Positions 45,008 through 53,030 of a DNA stretch of 64,000 nt are shown here, piece after piece. The stretch is from contig JAHDBD010000014.1 of NCBI GenBank assembly GCA_020630575.1, forward strand, positions 1 through 64,000, in the 5' to 3' direction. The notes beneath the pieces were generated by a model, which had not been told where the DNA came from, ran no database searches, and saw nothing but the letters and a program-made list of their open reading frames with translations. The position numbers and the translations under genes were made by a program. Source of the stretch: Bernardetia sp. (lineage in GTDB: Bacteria; Bacteroidota; Bacteroidia; Cytophagales; Bernardetiaceae). Positions within the stretch are counted from its first letter, which is position 1, and every line of letters begins with the position of its first letter.

Positions 45008-45889
45008 ATGATTCTTTACGCAGATAGTGGCTCAACCAAAACTGATTGGGCATTAAAGACCGAAGATGGAAAAATTTTAACTTGGAAAAGTGGAGGTTGG
45101 AATCCTTACTTTCTTTCTACACAACAAATGATAGAAGAAGGCAAAGATTTTATCAATAAATCTTATCTTGAAAATCAAAATGAATCATCTGATTATTTAG
45201 AAGAACATTTATATAAAGTAACCGAAATTCAGTTTTATGGTGCTGGTTGTTCGACAGAAGAAAACAGACAAATTGTTTATGTAGCTCTAAAAACTCTTTT
45301 TCCACAAGTTAGAAAAATAGAAGTTGCTCACGACCTTTTGGGAGCTGCTCGTTCGGTGTATGACAACACAAAAGACGAAATGGGAATTATTTTGATTTTG
45401 GGAACAGGCTCAAATGCGTGTCTTTACAATGGAAATAAAATAACTCAGGAACTCACAAATTTAGGCTTTTGGTTGGGTGATGAAGGAAGTGGAGGATTTT
45501 TAGGGAAAAAATTAGTCATTGATTTTTTGTATAATCGTTTGTCTAAAGAAGTTCATTATTTGTTTTATCAAAAATATAAATTAAATAGAGAAATGGTTTT
45601 GAAAAAAGCTTATCAAGAACCAAAACCAAATGAGTTTTTTGCTTCTTTTGTTCCTTTTCTTTACAAATATAAAGATAATTCTTTTGTGCGAAACTTAATC
45701 GCTACTACTTTTGACGGATTTTTGAATAGGATAGAAGAAGAATTTAAAGATTTGAATCTTAATTTTTATGCTGTGGGTTCAATAGCTTATTTTTTTGAAG
45801 AGATTTTGAAAGAACGAATTACTAAGCGTAAAGGAAATTTAGTAAGAGTTGTTAAAAGTCCGATTGAAGGGTTGGTAGAGAAAAGTTAG
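45008..45889 (+). CDS. N-acetylglucosamine kinase (BadF/BadG/BcrA/BcrD ATPase family)
   Basis: The 293-aa ASKHA-fold kinase probably phosphorylates N-acetylglucosamine for cell-wall recycling. Phosphate-binding segments DSGSTKTDW (6-14) and ILILGTGSNACLY are present, and GDEGSGGFLGKKLV is the adenosine-side loop. The ends match the family length (GNLVRVVKSPIEGLVEKS). The TAG stop is at 45887-45889; the last base of that stop begins the 8-bp duplication of the adjacent MITE, so the insertion just missed the coding sequence. Confidence 0.88.
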   Translation: MILYADSGSTKTDWALKTEDGKILTWKSGGWNPYFLSTQQMIEEGKDFINKSYLENQNESSDYLEEHLYKVTEIQFYGAGCSTEENRQIVYVALKTLFPQVRKIEVAHDLLGAARSVYDNTKDEMGIILILGTGSNACLYNGNKITQELTNLGFWLGDEGSGGFLGKKLVIDFLYNRLSKEVHYLFYQKYKLNREMVLKKAYQEPKPNEFFASFVPFLYKYKDNSFVRNLIATTFDGFLNRIEEEFKDLNLNFYAVGSIAYFFEEILKERITKRKGNLVRVVKSPIEGLVEKS

Positions 45890-45896
45890 AATTTAT

Positions 45897-46038
45897 GGTT
45901 CTTGATGAATTTAGTTGCAACTCAAAACTTCATAAACAGGGTTGAAACCCTGTCCAATTCATAATTTCAGTATTATTTCCTCAATTGAACAGGGTTTTAA
46001 CCCTGTTTTTATTTTTGCAACTAAATTCATAAAGAACC
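45897..46038. mobile_element. 142-bp MITE with 24-bp inverted ends and 8-bp target duplication
   Basis: The ends at 45897-45920 and 46015-46038 are inverted copies (one mismatch in 24), beginning GGTTCTT. The element is flanked by GAATTTAT at 45889-45896 and 46039-46046, an exact 8-bp direct repeat. Inside are two ACAGGGTT/AACCCTGT palindromes (45936-45953 and 45989-46006). There is no coding sequence. The GG start, the TTCTT motif and 8-bp duplication recall ISL3-family ends, which would make it a non-autonomous element moved by a transposase elsewhere. Confidence 0.9.
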
Positions 46039-46124
46039 GAATTTATTATATTTCGACGTATTGAGATTTGGAAAAACTAAACTTATCAGTGTATTTCAAA
46101 AAATAAAAGAAACTAAGAAATTGC

Positions 46125-46165
46125 AAAGCCTTTTAAATCAATTCAAAACTGATTTAAAAGGCTTT
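46125..46165. terminator. Bidirectional terminator (kinase / amidohydrolase)
   Basis: A perfect 16-bp stem (AAAGCCTTTTAAATCA and complement) with T-runs. The MITE lies between it and the kinase gene, suggesting that the kinase transcript now runs through the element. Confidence 0.85.
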
Positions 46166-46186
46166 TTTCTGTATTTTTTTATAAAT

Positions 46187-47923
46187 CTAAAACTCACTAA
46201 TATAAACCATTTCGCCATTTACATAGGTCTGCAAAACGTGTGTATTTCGTAAAAGTCTGTTGTCTGTTTTCATAATATCGGTGTCAATAAGGATGAAATC
46301 AGCAAATTTACCAGCTTCAATACTTCCTTTTTCATTTTCTTCAAAAGCTGCATGAGCTGCCCAAATTGTCATGGCTTTCAAAGCTACCTCACGAGTAACA
46401 GCATTTTCTATTTGAAAACCTTCTTTTGGATTTCCCAAACCATCTTGTCTTGCAACGGCTGCATGAAGAGTAGCAAATGGATTGACAGCTTCTATTGGAA
46501 AATCTGTTCCAAAAGCAATCATATTATTTTGTTCATAAAGCTCACGATACGCATACGCATGACCCATACGAACTCTTCCTAAACGAGTTTCTACCCAAGG
46601 CATATCCGAAATAGCATGGGTAGGCTGAACAGAAGGAATAATTTTGAATTTCTTGAATTTTTCTAAATCATCATGATGAACTACTTGAGCATGTTCGATA
46701 CGCCAACGCAAATCTTTATTTTTGTTTTCGTCTGTTCCCAAAAATTCGCCATATAAATCTAAAAATATACGATTTGCCGAATCTCCAATACAATGTGTAT
46801 TGACTTGAAAGCCTTTATCAGCAAATTTTTTGATTAATTGTCTGTATTCGTCTGTACTTCTCCACATTGCACCATACATAGATGCACTATCTGAATAGGC
46901 TTCCAACATTGCAGCACCATACGAACCTAACGTTCCATCAGCAAAAAGTTTTAAAGCTCCTGCATGCAAACGATCTGTTTTGATAGTTCCTTTTTCTAAA
47001 AAGTATTCTTGATTTTCTTCAGTCGGGTCAATCATTGCATAGATACGCAGTTTTAGAGATTTTTCTCTGTGCATACTATCTAAAAGCTCAAACATTTTCT
47101 TATCCATAAGTGCATCTCCTACCGAAGTTACACCATTCTGAAAACAAACTTTTTCAGCTCCTTGAAAGGCTCTTTTCATTTCTTCCTCTGTCAATGGAGG
47201 CATTTTATCAGTTGCTAAGTTTATAGCTGTTTCGTACAAAAGTCCGTTTAGTCCTTTTAATCCTTGTTCTTTATTGAGCTTTCCTTTTTCGCCCTTGGTT
47301 TCATAAACTCCCAAAGTTCCCCCTTTTGGCATTCTGGAATATTGATTGATACGAGCTTCTGATAATGCTTTCTGATTGACTAAAGCGACATGTTCATCTA
47401 TTCGTTTCAAAAAAACAGGAATGTCTGGAAAAGCCTCATCTAATTTTTCTTTTGTAGGTAAAATAGCAGGACTCCAATTGTTTTGATTCCACCCATATCC
47501 TTTTATCCATTTTTTATCTGGATTTGCTTCTCTATATTGTTTTAAAATAGTAATTACTTCTTCCAATGATTTGGCTTTGCTTACGTCTGCTTCTTCTAGT
47601 TTTTGTCCGAGCCAATACAAATGAGCATGTGCATCAATAATACCTGGGAGAATATAGTTTTTTTGAGCATCAACAATTCTTGCACTTGTATATTTTTTTA
47701 AAATCTCTCTACTTTTACCTATTTCTACAAATTTTCCATCACGAATAGCAAAGGCTTCTTGCTGTGAAAAAGTGCTATCAACAGTATAAACTTTTGCATT
47801 ATGAACAATTAAATCAACGGCTTCTTTAGAAGAACAAGATGAGAGTGTACTAGACATAACTATAAAAAGGACTAAAACGAAAAGATGATAAAAGAAAGAT
47901 AATTGAAGTAAAGGTAGTTTCAT
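46187..47923 (-). CDS. Amidohydrolase-family lipoprotein (YtcJ-like)
   Basis: The 578-aa metal-dependent hydrolase has an N-terminal signal and lipobox (TLSSC, about residue 30), so it is probably attached to the envelope. Amidohydrolase landmarks: GIIDAHAHLYWLG (first metal His pair), FADGTLGSYGAAM, NTHCIGDSANRIFLD (His), IEHAQVVHHDDL (His) and AFGTDFPIEAVNPFATL (final Asp). This is the amidohydrolase_3/YtcJ subgroup, known to act on cyclic or formyl-type amides of unidentified substrates. It appears to be monocistronic. Confidence 0.9.
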   Translation of the reverse strand: MKLPLLQLSFFYHLFVLVLFIVMSSTLSSCSSKEAVDLIVHNAKVYTVDSTFSQQEAFAIRDGKFVEIGKSREILKKYTSARIVDAQKNYILPGIIDAHAHLYWLGQKLEEADVSKAKSLEEVITILKQYREANPDKKWIKGYGWNQNNWSPAILPTKEKLDEAFPDIPVFLKRIDEHVALVNQKALSEARINQYSRMPKGGTLGVYETKGEKGKLNKEQGLKGLNGLLYETAINLATDKMPPLTEEEMKRAFQGAEKVCFQNGVTSVGDALMDKKMFELLDSMHREKSLKLRIYAMIDPTEENQEYFLEKGTIKTDRLHAGALKLFADGTLGSYGAAMLEAYSDSASMYGAMWRSTDEYRQLIKKFADKGFQVNTHCIGDSANRIFLDLYGEFLGTDENKNKDLRWRIEHAQVVHHDDLEKFKKFKIIPSVQPTHAISDMPWVETRLGRVRMGHAYAYRELYEQNNMIAFGTDFPIEAVNPFATLHAAVARQDGLGNPKEGFQIENAVTREVALKAMTIWAAHAAFEENEKGSIEAGKFADFILIDTDIMKTDNRLLRNTHVLQTYVNGEMVYISEF

Positions 47924-48155
47924 AATTTGATTTTTCTTTGAAAATAGAACGAGAAACTAAATGAAATTTTATTTAACTTACGATAAGCATCAAAATTAGT
48001 TAATTTTAGTCGTTTCTCTTTCTTTTTTTAAACTTGAATATGCTTTTTAGTAAAAGCAATATGTTTTGACTCTACTAAATTTTAGTTTCTTACTAAATGA
48101 GTATAGATTTTTATTTGATTTCTAAATTCTGCCTTCATACTTCTAACTTTATTTC

Positions 48156-48163
48156 TACCTTTG
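48156..48163 (+). promoter_or_regulatory. -7 element four bases upstream of the rsmI ATG
   Basis: TACCTTTG matches TAnnTTTG and ends four bases before the ATG at 48168. A start point five to eight bases downstream would fall on or next to the ATG, giving a leaderless message. No TTG is at the usual spacing. Confidence 0.45.
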
Positions 48164-48167
48164 TACT

Positions 48168-48902
48168 ATGGAAAATACAGAAAAAAATATAGAAAATGAG
48201 ACTTCGCTTTACCTTGTTCCAACACCAATCGGAAACTTGGCAGATATTACACTCAGAGCCTTAGAAACACTCAAAAAAGTAGATTTAATTTTAGCAGAAG
48301 ATACACGCAAGACAGGTGTTTTGTTAAAACATTATGAAATAAAACAACCTTTACAGAGTTATCATGCTCATAATGAACATCATACTGTTCAGAAATGGAT
48401 AGAACAAATGCAACAAGGAAGTGTTTTTGCGCTTGTTTCAGATGCTGGAACGCCAGCCATTTCGGATCCTGGGTTTTTGCTTGTACGTGAAGCTCTGAAA
48501 GCAAATCTAAATATAGAATGTCTGACTGGTGCGACAGCTTTTGTCCCTGCTCTTGTAAAATCAGGATTGCCAAGTGAGCGTTTTTGTTTTGAGGGATTCT
48601 TACCACACAAAAAAGGAAGAAAAACTCATTTGGATGCTCTAGCAGAAGAAAAACGAACTTTTATTTTATACGAATCTCCTCACAGATTAATAAAAACACT
48701 TACACAACTTGCCGAAGTTTGTGGAACTGATAGAAATGCATCTGTTTCTCGTGAACTTACAAAAGTGTATGAAGAAACCAAAAATGGAACTTTAGAAGAA
48801 ATAATAAGTTATTTCTCTAATGAAGGAACAGTAAAAGGTGAGTTTGTAATTGTGGTAGAAGGACAGACCAAACCAAGTAAATCGGTTATGATTAAAAAGT
48901 AA
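48168..48902 (+). CDS. rsmI: 16S rRNA 2'-O-ribose C1402 methyltransferase RsmI
   Basis: RsmI methylates the ribose of C1402 in 16S rRNA using SAM. The 244-aa protein has the family features LYLVPTPIGNLADITLRALETL, LILAEDTRKTGVLLKHYEI, SDAGTPAISDPGFLLVREA, LTGATAFVPALVKSGLP and FYFEGFLP-type SERFCFEGFLPHKKGRK. The C-terminal part is shorter than in E. coli, as usual for Bacteroidota. It lies upstream of a Crp/Fnr gene with a 52-bp gap. Confidence 0.95.
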   Translation: MENTEKNIENETSLYLVPTPIGNLADITLRALETLKKVDLILAEDTRKTGVLLKHYEIKQPLQSYHAHNEHHTVQKWIEQMQQGSVFALVSDAGTPAISDPGFLLVREALKANLNIECLTGATAFVPALVKSGLPSERFCFEGFLPHKKGRKTHLDALAEEKRTFILYESPHRLIKTLTQLAEVCGTDRNASVSRELTKVYEETKNGTLEEIISYFSNEGTVKGEFVIVVEGQTKPSKSVMIKK

Positions 48903-48954
48903 TAAATTTCTTTATCTTGTGTAAATCAATCAACTATTTTTTCTTCCATTAAAA

Positions 48955-49539
48955 ATGCAAAATTTACTTTTCGATTATCTATCAAAATACATTATTCTTT
49001 CTGAAGAAGAAAAAACAGCACTTATTGATTTAGACATGTTCAGAAATTATGAAAAAGGAACAGTTTTACTCAAAGCTGGAGAACTTTCAGAAGAAGGATA
49101 TTTTGTAATGAAAGGTTGTCTTAGGACTTATTACATGATTGAGGGAGAAGAAAAAACAACCAATTTTTATACAGAATTTGAATCACTTGCTCCTGTTTGT
49201 AGTATCAATAAAAAGCCTTCTGAATATTTTATTTCTTGTGTAGAAGATTCTATTATTATGGTTTCAGATCCTAGTATGGAAGACGTAATTTTTGAGAAAT
49301 TTCCACGTTTCGAAACGCTTTGCAGAGTTGTATCAGAAGAATTACTGGTAAATCATCAAACTACTTTCGATGATTTTAAGATTGCTTCACCTGAACAGCG
49401 TTATCTCAATTTATTGAAAAACAGACCTGATTTATTGCAACGAGTCCCACAATATCAACTAGCGAGTTATTTGGGAATAAAACCACAGTCTTTAAGTCGT
49501 ATTCGTAGTAGATTGGCAGAAAAAGAACAGTCAAAGTAA
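48955..49539 (+). CDS. Crp/Fnr family transcription regulator
   Basis: The 194-aa protein has a cyclic-nucleotide-binding-like beta roll (FRNYEKGTVLLKAGELSEEGYFVMKGCLRTYYMIEGEEKTTNFYTEFE) and a C-terminal helix-turn-helix (QYQLASYLGIKPQSLSRIRSRLAEKE). This short class is common in Bacteroidota and usually lacks cAMP-binding residues. Its target may include the next gene (49654). No recognisable operator was found nearby. Confidence 0.9.
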   Translation: MQNLLFDYLSKYIILSEEEKTALIDLDMFRNYEKGTVLLKAGELSEEGYFVMKGCLRTYYMIEGEEKTTNFYTEFESLAPVCSINKKPSEYFISCVEDSIIMVSDPSMEDVIFEKFPRFETLCRVVSEELLVNHQTTFDDFKIASPEQRYLNLLKNRPDLLQRVPQYQLASYLGIKPQSLSRIRSRLAEKEQSK

Positions 49540-49653
49540 ATTATTTTCTTGCCTTAGATTTTTATTAACTTTAGTGAACGAGATAAAGACTAACCCTAAC
49601 CTATTTTTGTGTATTCAATCATTGATAAAAATACTCTAAACAAAAATAACGTT

Positions 49654-50271
49654 ATGAAAATCAAATTATCACTCTTGTCAATCATTTTTGTACTTTCTTT
49701 TTTATCTATCACAAAAGCGCAAGTACAAACAGATTCTACCTACAAAAAATATTTTGTAGGAAGTACTGCCTTTATGTTGGGAAACTTTTCTTCTAGCAAT
49801 TCGCCTGAGTTTGTTCAGCTTAATCTAGGATATAGAATAACACAAAAAAATGTAGTTTCAGTAGAGTTTAAAACATGGAAATATGCTTGGTCGTTAGGGA
49901 TTCCTTATGGAAAATCATTTGAAGCACCTGAAGAAAAATTTCCTGGATATATTAGAGAATGTGGAGTTGCAGTAGTCTATCAGCATTTTTGGTGGAAAGG
50001 ATTGTACAATGCTGTTCATGCGATGAATACTGCTCAACGTTTTGTAGATCAAGATGGTAACAAAATAAAAAATGGGTATCAATTATTTATGACGTATCGT
50101 TTGGGTTATCAATTCAAATTCTTCAAAAACCGTTTTTTTATTGAGCCTTCTATTGCAATTACACATCGCCCGATACATAGCAAAATGCCAGAATCATTCA
50201 AAGTCGTAGACGATAAATGGTCTAAATTCTTCTTTGGCGAACCTGGATTGCACTTTGGATATAACTTTTAA
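49654..50271 (+). CDS. Secreted/outer-membrane beta-barrel-like protein
   Basis: From ATG 49654 (205 aa; an upstream GTG frame adds nothing plausible) the protein has a signal peptide (LSLLSIIFVLSFLSITKAQ) and a body with aromatic-ended strands: MLGNFSSSNSPEFVQLNLGYRI, NVVSVEFKTWKYAWS, LFMTYRLGYQFKFFKNRFFIEPSIAITHRP, and a final FFFGEPGLHFGYNF. This is the pattern of small outer-membrane barrels of Bacteroidota. No named family is assigned. It lies 114 bp after the Crp/Fnr gene. Confidence 0.75.
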   Translation: MKIKLSLLSIIFVLSFLSITKAQVQTDSTYKKYFVGSTAFMLGNFSSSNSPEFVQLNLGYRITQKNVVSVEFKTWKYAWSLGIPYGKSFEAPEEKFPGYIRECGVAVVYQHFWWKGLYNAVHAMNTAQRFVDQDGNKIKNGYQLFMTYRLGYQFKFFKNRFFIEPSIAITHRPIHSKMPESFKVVDDKWSKFFFGEPGLHFGYNF

Positions 50272-50360
50272 TGAAAATGATGTTTAATTATATTTTACAG
50301 AATATGATTAAACATTTTTTTTACTCCCTTTTTTTATGTTCCAAAATTTACTTCTAATAG

Positions 50361-50534
50361 TATGAAAATGGAAATTTTGAATTGATAGAATTACCTAAAA
50401 AATATCAAAAAGAACTTCAAATTATGGATTTGAGAAATATGGCACATCTTTCTGAGAATGAGTTTATCATTATAGGAGGAATAGAACAAAATCAGAAAGT
50501 TTCAAATAAAGTATTTTTTATTAAATTCAAGTAA
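50361..50534 (+). pseudogene. C-terminal remnant of a protein gene
   Basis: A short open stretch after a TAG reads YENGNFELIELPKK... and MAHLSENEFIIIGGIEQ..., ending VFFIKFK before a TAA. It has no convincing start codon of its own, but the codon use and the Asn/Glu/Lys-rich text look protein-like. It may be the tail of a decayed gene, perhaps of a propeller or Kelch-like type. Low confidence; no homologue could be checked. Confidence 0.45.
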
Positions 50535-50569
50535 ATTTAATTCTCTATTTTTAATTTAGAAACATCAAA

Positions 50570-51457
50570 ATGAAAAAGCACAGTTTATCATTAATTTTTA
50601 TCCTAATCACTCAATTTATTATTTCTCAATCTTTTGCGCAAGAGAAACAAGTATTTCCTTTTGGGGTAATTGAAGAAATTGAATCAAAAGAACTATCAGA
50701 AAAAAGAACTCTCAATATTTATTTACCACAAGGTTATCATCCAGATTCAGCAATCGTTTATCCAGTTATTTATGTGCTTGATGGTTCTCAATATGAGGAT
50801 TTTCCACACATTGCAGGATTAACTCAGTTTATGAATATGTATGAAATTTTGCCTAAATCTATTGTAGTCGGAATTTCAAATTTAGGAAAATCAAGATATA
50901 GAGATTTTACGTATCCAAGTGATGATAAACAGGATTTAAAAGCAATTCCAAATAATGGAGGTTCTGAAAAATTTATAGCCTATTTAGAAAATGAAGTGAT
51001 ACCTTTAATAGAAAAAAACTACAAAACAGATTCTCATAAAACTATTATTGGACAATCGTTAGGAGGACTTTTAGCAACAGAAATTCTATTCAAAAAACCT
51101 TATTTGTTTGATGATTACATAATTGTAAGTCCGTCGCTTTGGTGGGATAATCAAAAAATGGTTAAAGATTCAAATTCTTTTCTGAAAAATCTATCAAAAA
51201 ATATTGCTGAAAATAAAGCAGAAAATACAAAGTATAAAAAACGAATTTTTGTTTCTTTAGGCGAAGAGCATCCTACTATGCACAAAGTGGCTGATAAGCT
51301 GGTTGATTCAATTAAGAAACTAGAGGAAACTAAAAATGGAACAATTACCCTTTTTTATGAACCAATTTTAGACCAAAATCATGCTACTATTTTACATTTA
51401 GCTGTTTATAAAGCCTTTGAAAAGTTTTATAAGAAAGAAGAAGAAAAAAAGAAATAA
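50570..51457 (+). CDS. Alpha/beta hydrolase (esterase family)
   Basis: The 295-aa exported protein has a signal peptide (SLIFILITQFIISQSFAQ) and the esterase-D/Fes-like fold: RTLNIYLPQGYHPDSAIVYPVIYVLDGSQYEDFPHIAGL, then nucleophile GQSLGGLL with S163, and a late His in DQNHATILHLAVY. Related enzymes hydrolyse siderophores or other esters; the substrate is not known. The gene ends just before a 35-bp hairpin. Confidence 0.88.
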   Translation: MKKHSLSLIFILITQFIISQSFAQEKQVFPFGVIEEIESKELSEKRTLNIYLPQGYHPDSAIVYPVIYVLDGSQYEDFPHIAGLTQFMNMYEILPKSIVVGISNLGKSRYRDFTYPSDDKQDLKAIPNNGGSEKFIAYLENEVIPLIEKNYKTDSHKTIIGQSLGGLLATEILFKKPYLFDDYIIVSPSLWWDNQKMVKDSNSFLKNLSKNIAENKAENTKYKKRIFVSLGEEHPTMHKVADKLVDSIKKLEETKNGTITLFYEPILDQNHATILHLAVYKAFEKFYKKEEEKKK

Positions 51458-51467
51458 GTGGTATAAA

Positions 51468-51502
51468 AAAAGGAATTTCAAAGCTAGTTTGAAATTCCTT
51501 TT
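51468..51502. terminator. 35-bp hairpin terminator, copy 1
   Basis: A 15-bp stem (AAAAGGAATTTCAAA and complement) with loop GCTAG, between the esterase and the convergent DJ-1-like gene. Copy 2 at 52991-53025 is its exact reverse complement, loop CTAGC. Confidence 0.85.
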
Positions 51503-51520
51503 AATTGATTCTTTATAAAT

Positions 51521-52213
51521 CTAAGAATACAATTTTGTGTATAATTTTTCAGCTACTAAGTTAGAAGATTGTGGATTCTGACCAGTAATTAAAAGTCCGT
51601 CTTCGATAGCAAATTCTGACCAATCGCCAGCTTTTTCATAATGTGCTCCGTTTTCTTTCATCATATCTTCAACTAAGAAAGGAACTACATTTGTAAGTTG
51701 CACAGCTTCTTCTTCTGTGTTTGAAAAACCTGTTACTTTTTTACCTTTTACTAATGGCTGACCATCTGTATTTTTTACGTGTTTAAGAGCAGCAGGAGCA
51801 TGACATACAAGACCTAAAGGCTTATTGTGTGCATAAAATGACTCTAATAAACTAATAGATTGAGCATCTTCTGCCAAATCCCAAAGAGGCCCGTGACCAC
51901 CTGGATAAAATACAGCATCATATTTTTCTTGATTTACATCAGAAAGTTTAGCTGTATTAGCGATTGCATTTTTAGTTTTTTCGTCTTCAAAATAGCGTTT
52001 TGTAGCTTCTGTTTGAAAATCAGGCTCATTGCTTTTTGGATCTATTGGTGCTTGTCCTCCTTTTGGAGTTACAATATCAACATTAACCCCTTTATCAGTT
52101 AAATAATAATAAGGTGCTGCAAATTCTTCAATCCAAAAACCTGTTTTTTCTCCTGTGTTTCCTAATTCGTCGTGAGAGGTAAGGACAAATAATATATTTT
52201 TTGTATTGCTCAT
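51521..52213 (-). CDS. DJ-1/PfpI family (Hsp31-like) protein
   Basis: The 230-aa class I glutamine-amidotransferase-like protein has the nucleophile Cys137 in LGLVCHAPAAL and the early segment SHDELGNTGEKTGFWIEEFAAPYYYL with the conserved Glu. VFYPGGHGPLWDL is the family's Gly-His motif. Such proteins are glyoxalase-III-type or protein deglycase-like enzymes protecting against reactive carbonyls. The Crp/Fnr-type regulator gene is 116 bp upstream on the same strand, and CRP-like boxes lie in that gap. Confidence 0.9.
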   Translation of the reverse strand: MSNTKNILFVLTSHDELGNTGEKTGFWIEEFAAPYYYLTDKGVNVDIVTPKGGQAPIDPKSNEPDFQTEATKRYFEDEKTKNAIANTAKLSDVNQEKYDAVFYPGGHGPLWDLAEDAQSISLLESFYAHNKPLGLVCHAPAALKHVKNTDGQPLVKGKKVTGFSNTEEEAVQLTNVVPFLVEDMMKENGAHYEKAGDWSEFAIEDGLLITGQNPQSSNLVAEKLYTKLYS

Positions 52214-52281
52214 TTTGATAGTATTTTTTTGGTTACTCTAATTTATTTGATACAAAGGTCAGATAATTAGTAGCCTTTACA

Positions 52282-52320
52282 AAGGATGTATGTCACCAAA
52301 TTAGTGTGATGTATGTCACT
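52282..52320. promoter_or_regulatory. Two CRP/FNR-like boxes upstream of the DJ-1-like gene
   Basis: TGTGA-N6-TCACT at 52305-52320 agrees with 9 of 10 bases of the TGTGA-N6-TCACA consensus. A half-matching copy (AAGGA-N6-TCACC) lies at 52282-52297. Both share GATGTATGTCAC (52285 and 52308), 23 bp apart, about two helical turns. A likely operator for the adjacent Crp/Fnr-type regulator. Confidence 0.65.
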
Positions 52321-52329
52321 TATAATCTA

Positions 52330-52890
52330 TTATAATCGACTCAGTGTTTCTCTTGATACACCAAGAAAAGAAGCAATATATTTTTTAGGAACTCGCTGAA
52401 TTAGCTCTGGATAACTTTCGGTAAGACTTTCATAGCGTTCTTTAGCAGAATCTTTAATGAGAGAAAGAATTCTATTTTGTAGAGCTGCATGTCCTGTTTT
52501 TGTCTTTTTTGACCAAAAACGCTCCATTTTAGGATATTTGAGGCTAATTTCTTCCTTTTTTTCGTAGGATATAGAAAGCAAATGACAATTTTCAAGGCAA
52601 TCAATATTTAATTTAGCTTTTTCTTGATGCAGAAAAGCAGTATAATCTGTAATCCACCAGTTTTCCATCGCAAATTGAATAATATGTTCTTTACCACCTT
52701 CATCAAAAACTGAGGATTTGAGACAACCTTTTATTACAAAAAATTCAAAATTTACATCGTTTCCTGCTTGAACAATAAATTGATGTTTTTTGCGATGAAT
52801 TGTCTTGAAGTATTGTATAATATCTTTAAATGCTTCTTTTTCCAACTCAACAATTTCATTAATATGACTGTATAAAGGATGTTCGTTCAT
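52330..52890 (-). CDS. Crp/Fnr family transcription regulator (short class)
   Basis: The 186-aa protein has a cNMP-binding-like beta roll (FKTIHRKKHQFIVQAGNDVNFEFFVIKGCLKSSVFDEGGKEHIIQFAMENWW) and a C-terminal HTH (YIASFLGVSRETLSRL), ending right after the recognition helix. It lies directly upstream of the DJ-1-like gene, and CRP-like boxes separate the two, so it may control that gene and itself. It has no cysteine cluster for an Fe-S centre. Confidence 0.9.
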   Translation of the reverse strand: MNEHPLYSHINEIVELEKEAFKDIIQYFKTIHRKKHQFIVQAGNDVNFEFFVIKGCLKSSVFDEGGKEHIIQFAMENWWITDYTAFLHQEKAKLNIDCLENCHLLSISYEKKEEISLKYPKMERFWSKKTKTGHAALQNRILSLIKDSAKERYESLTESYPELIQRVPKKYIASFLGVSRETLSRL

Positions 52891-52990
52891 TTACTAAAAA
52901 AAACTAAATAGATTTGTAAAATAGAGTTTGCAAATTCTAAGGTAAACTATTTTGTCTACATGTTCTATAATTTTGATAGATTGAGACAAA

Positions 52991-53025
52991 AAAAGGAATT
53001 TCAAACTAGCTTTGAAATTCCTTTT
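52991..53025 (-). terminator. 35-bp hairpin terminator, copy 2 (inverted)
   Basis: The reverse complement of the hairpin at 51468, here serving the arylamine N-acetyltransferase gene, whose stop codon is 5 bp away. Confidence 0.85.
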
Positions 53026-53030
53026 ATATA

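Noticed and set aside
46061..46252. 63-aa plus-strand frame after the MITE
   Set aside because: It runs through the 16-bp terminator stem and into the antisense of the amidohydrolase gene.
51468..53025. Invertible DNA segment flanked by inverted repeats
   Set aside because: The repeats are themselves terminator palindromes and no recombinase gene is near; kept only as a possibility in the findings.
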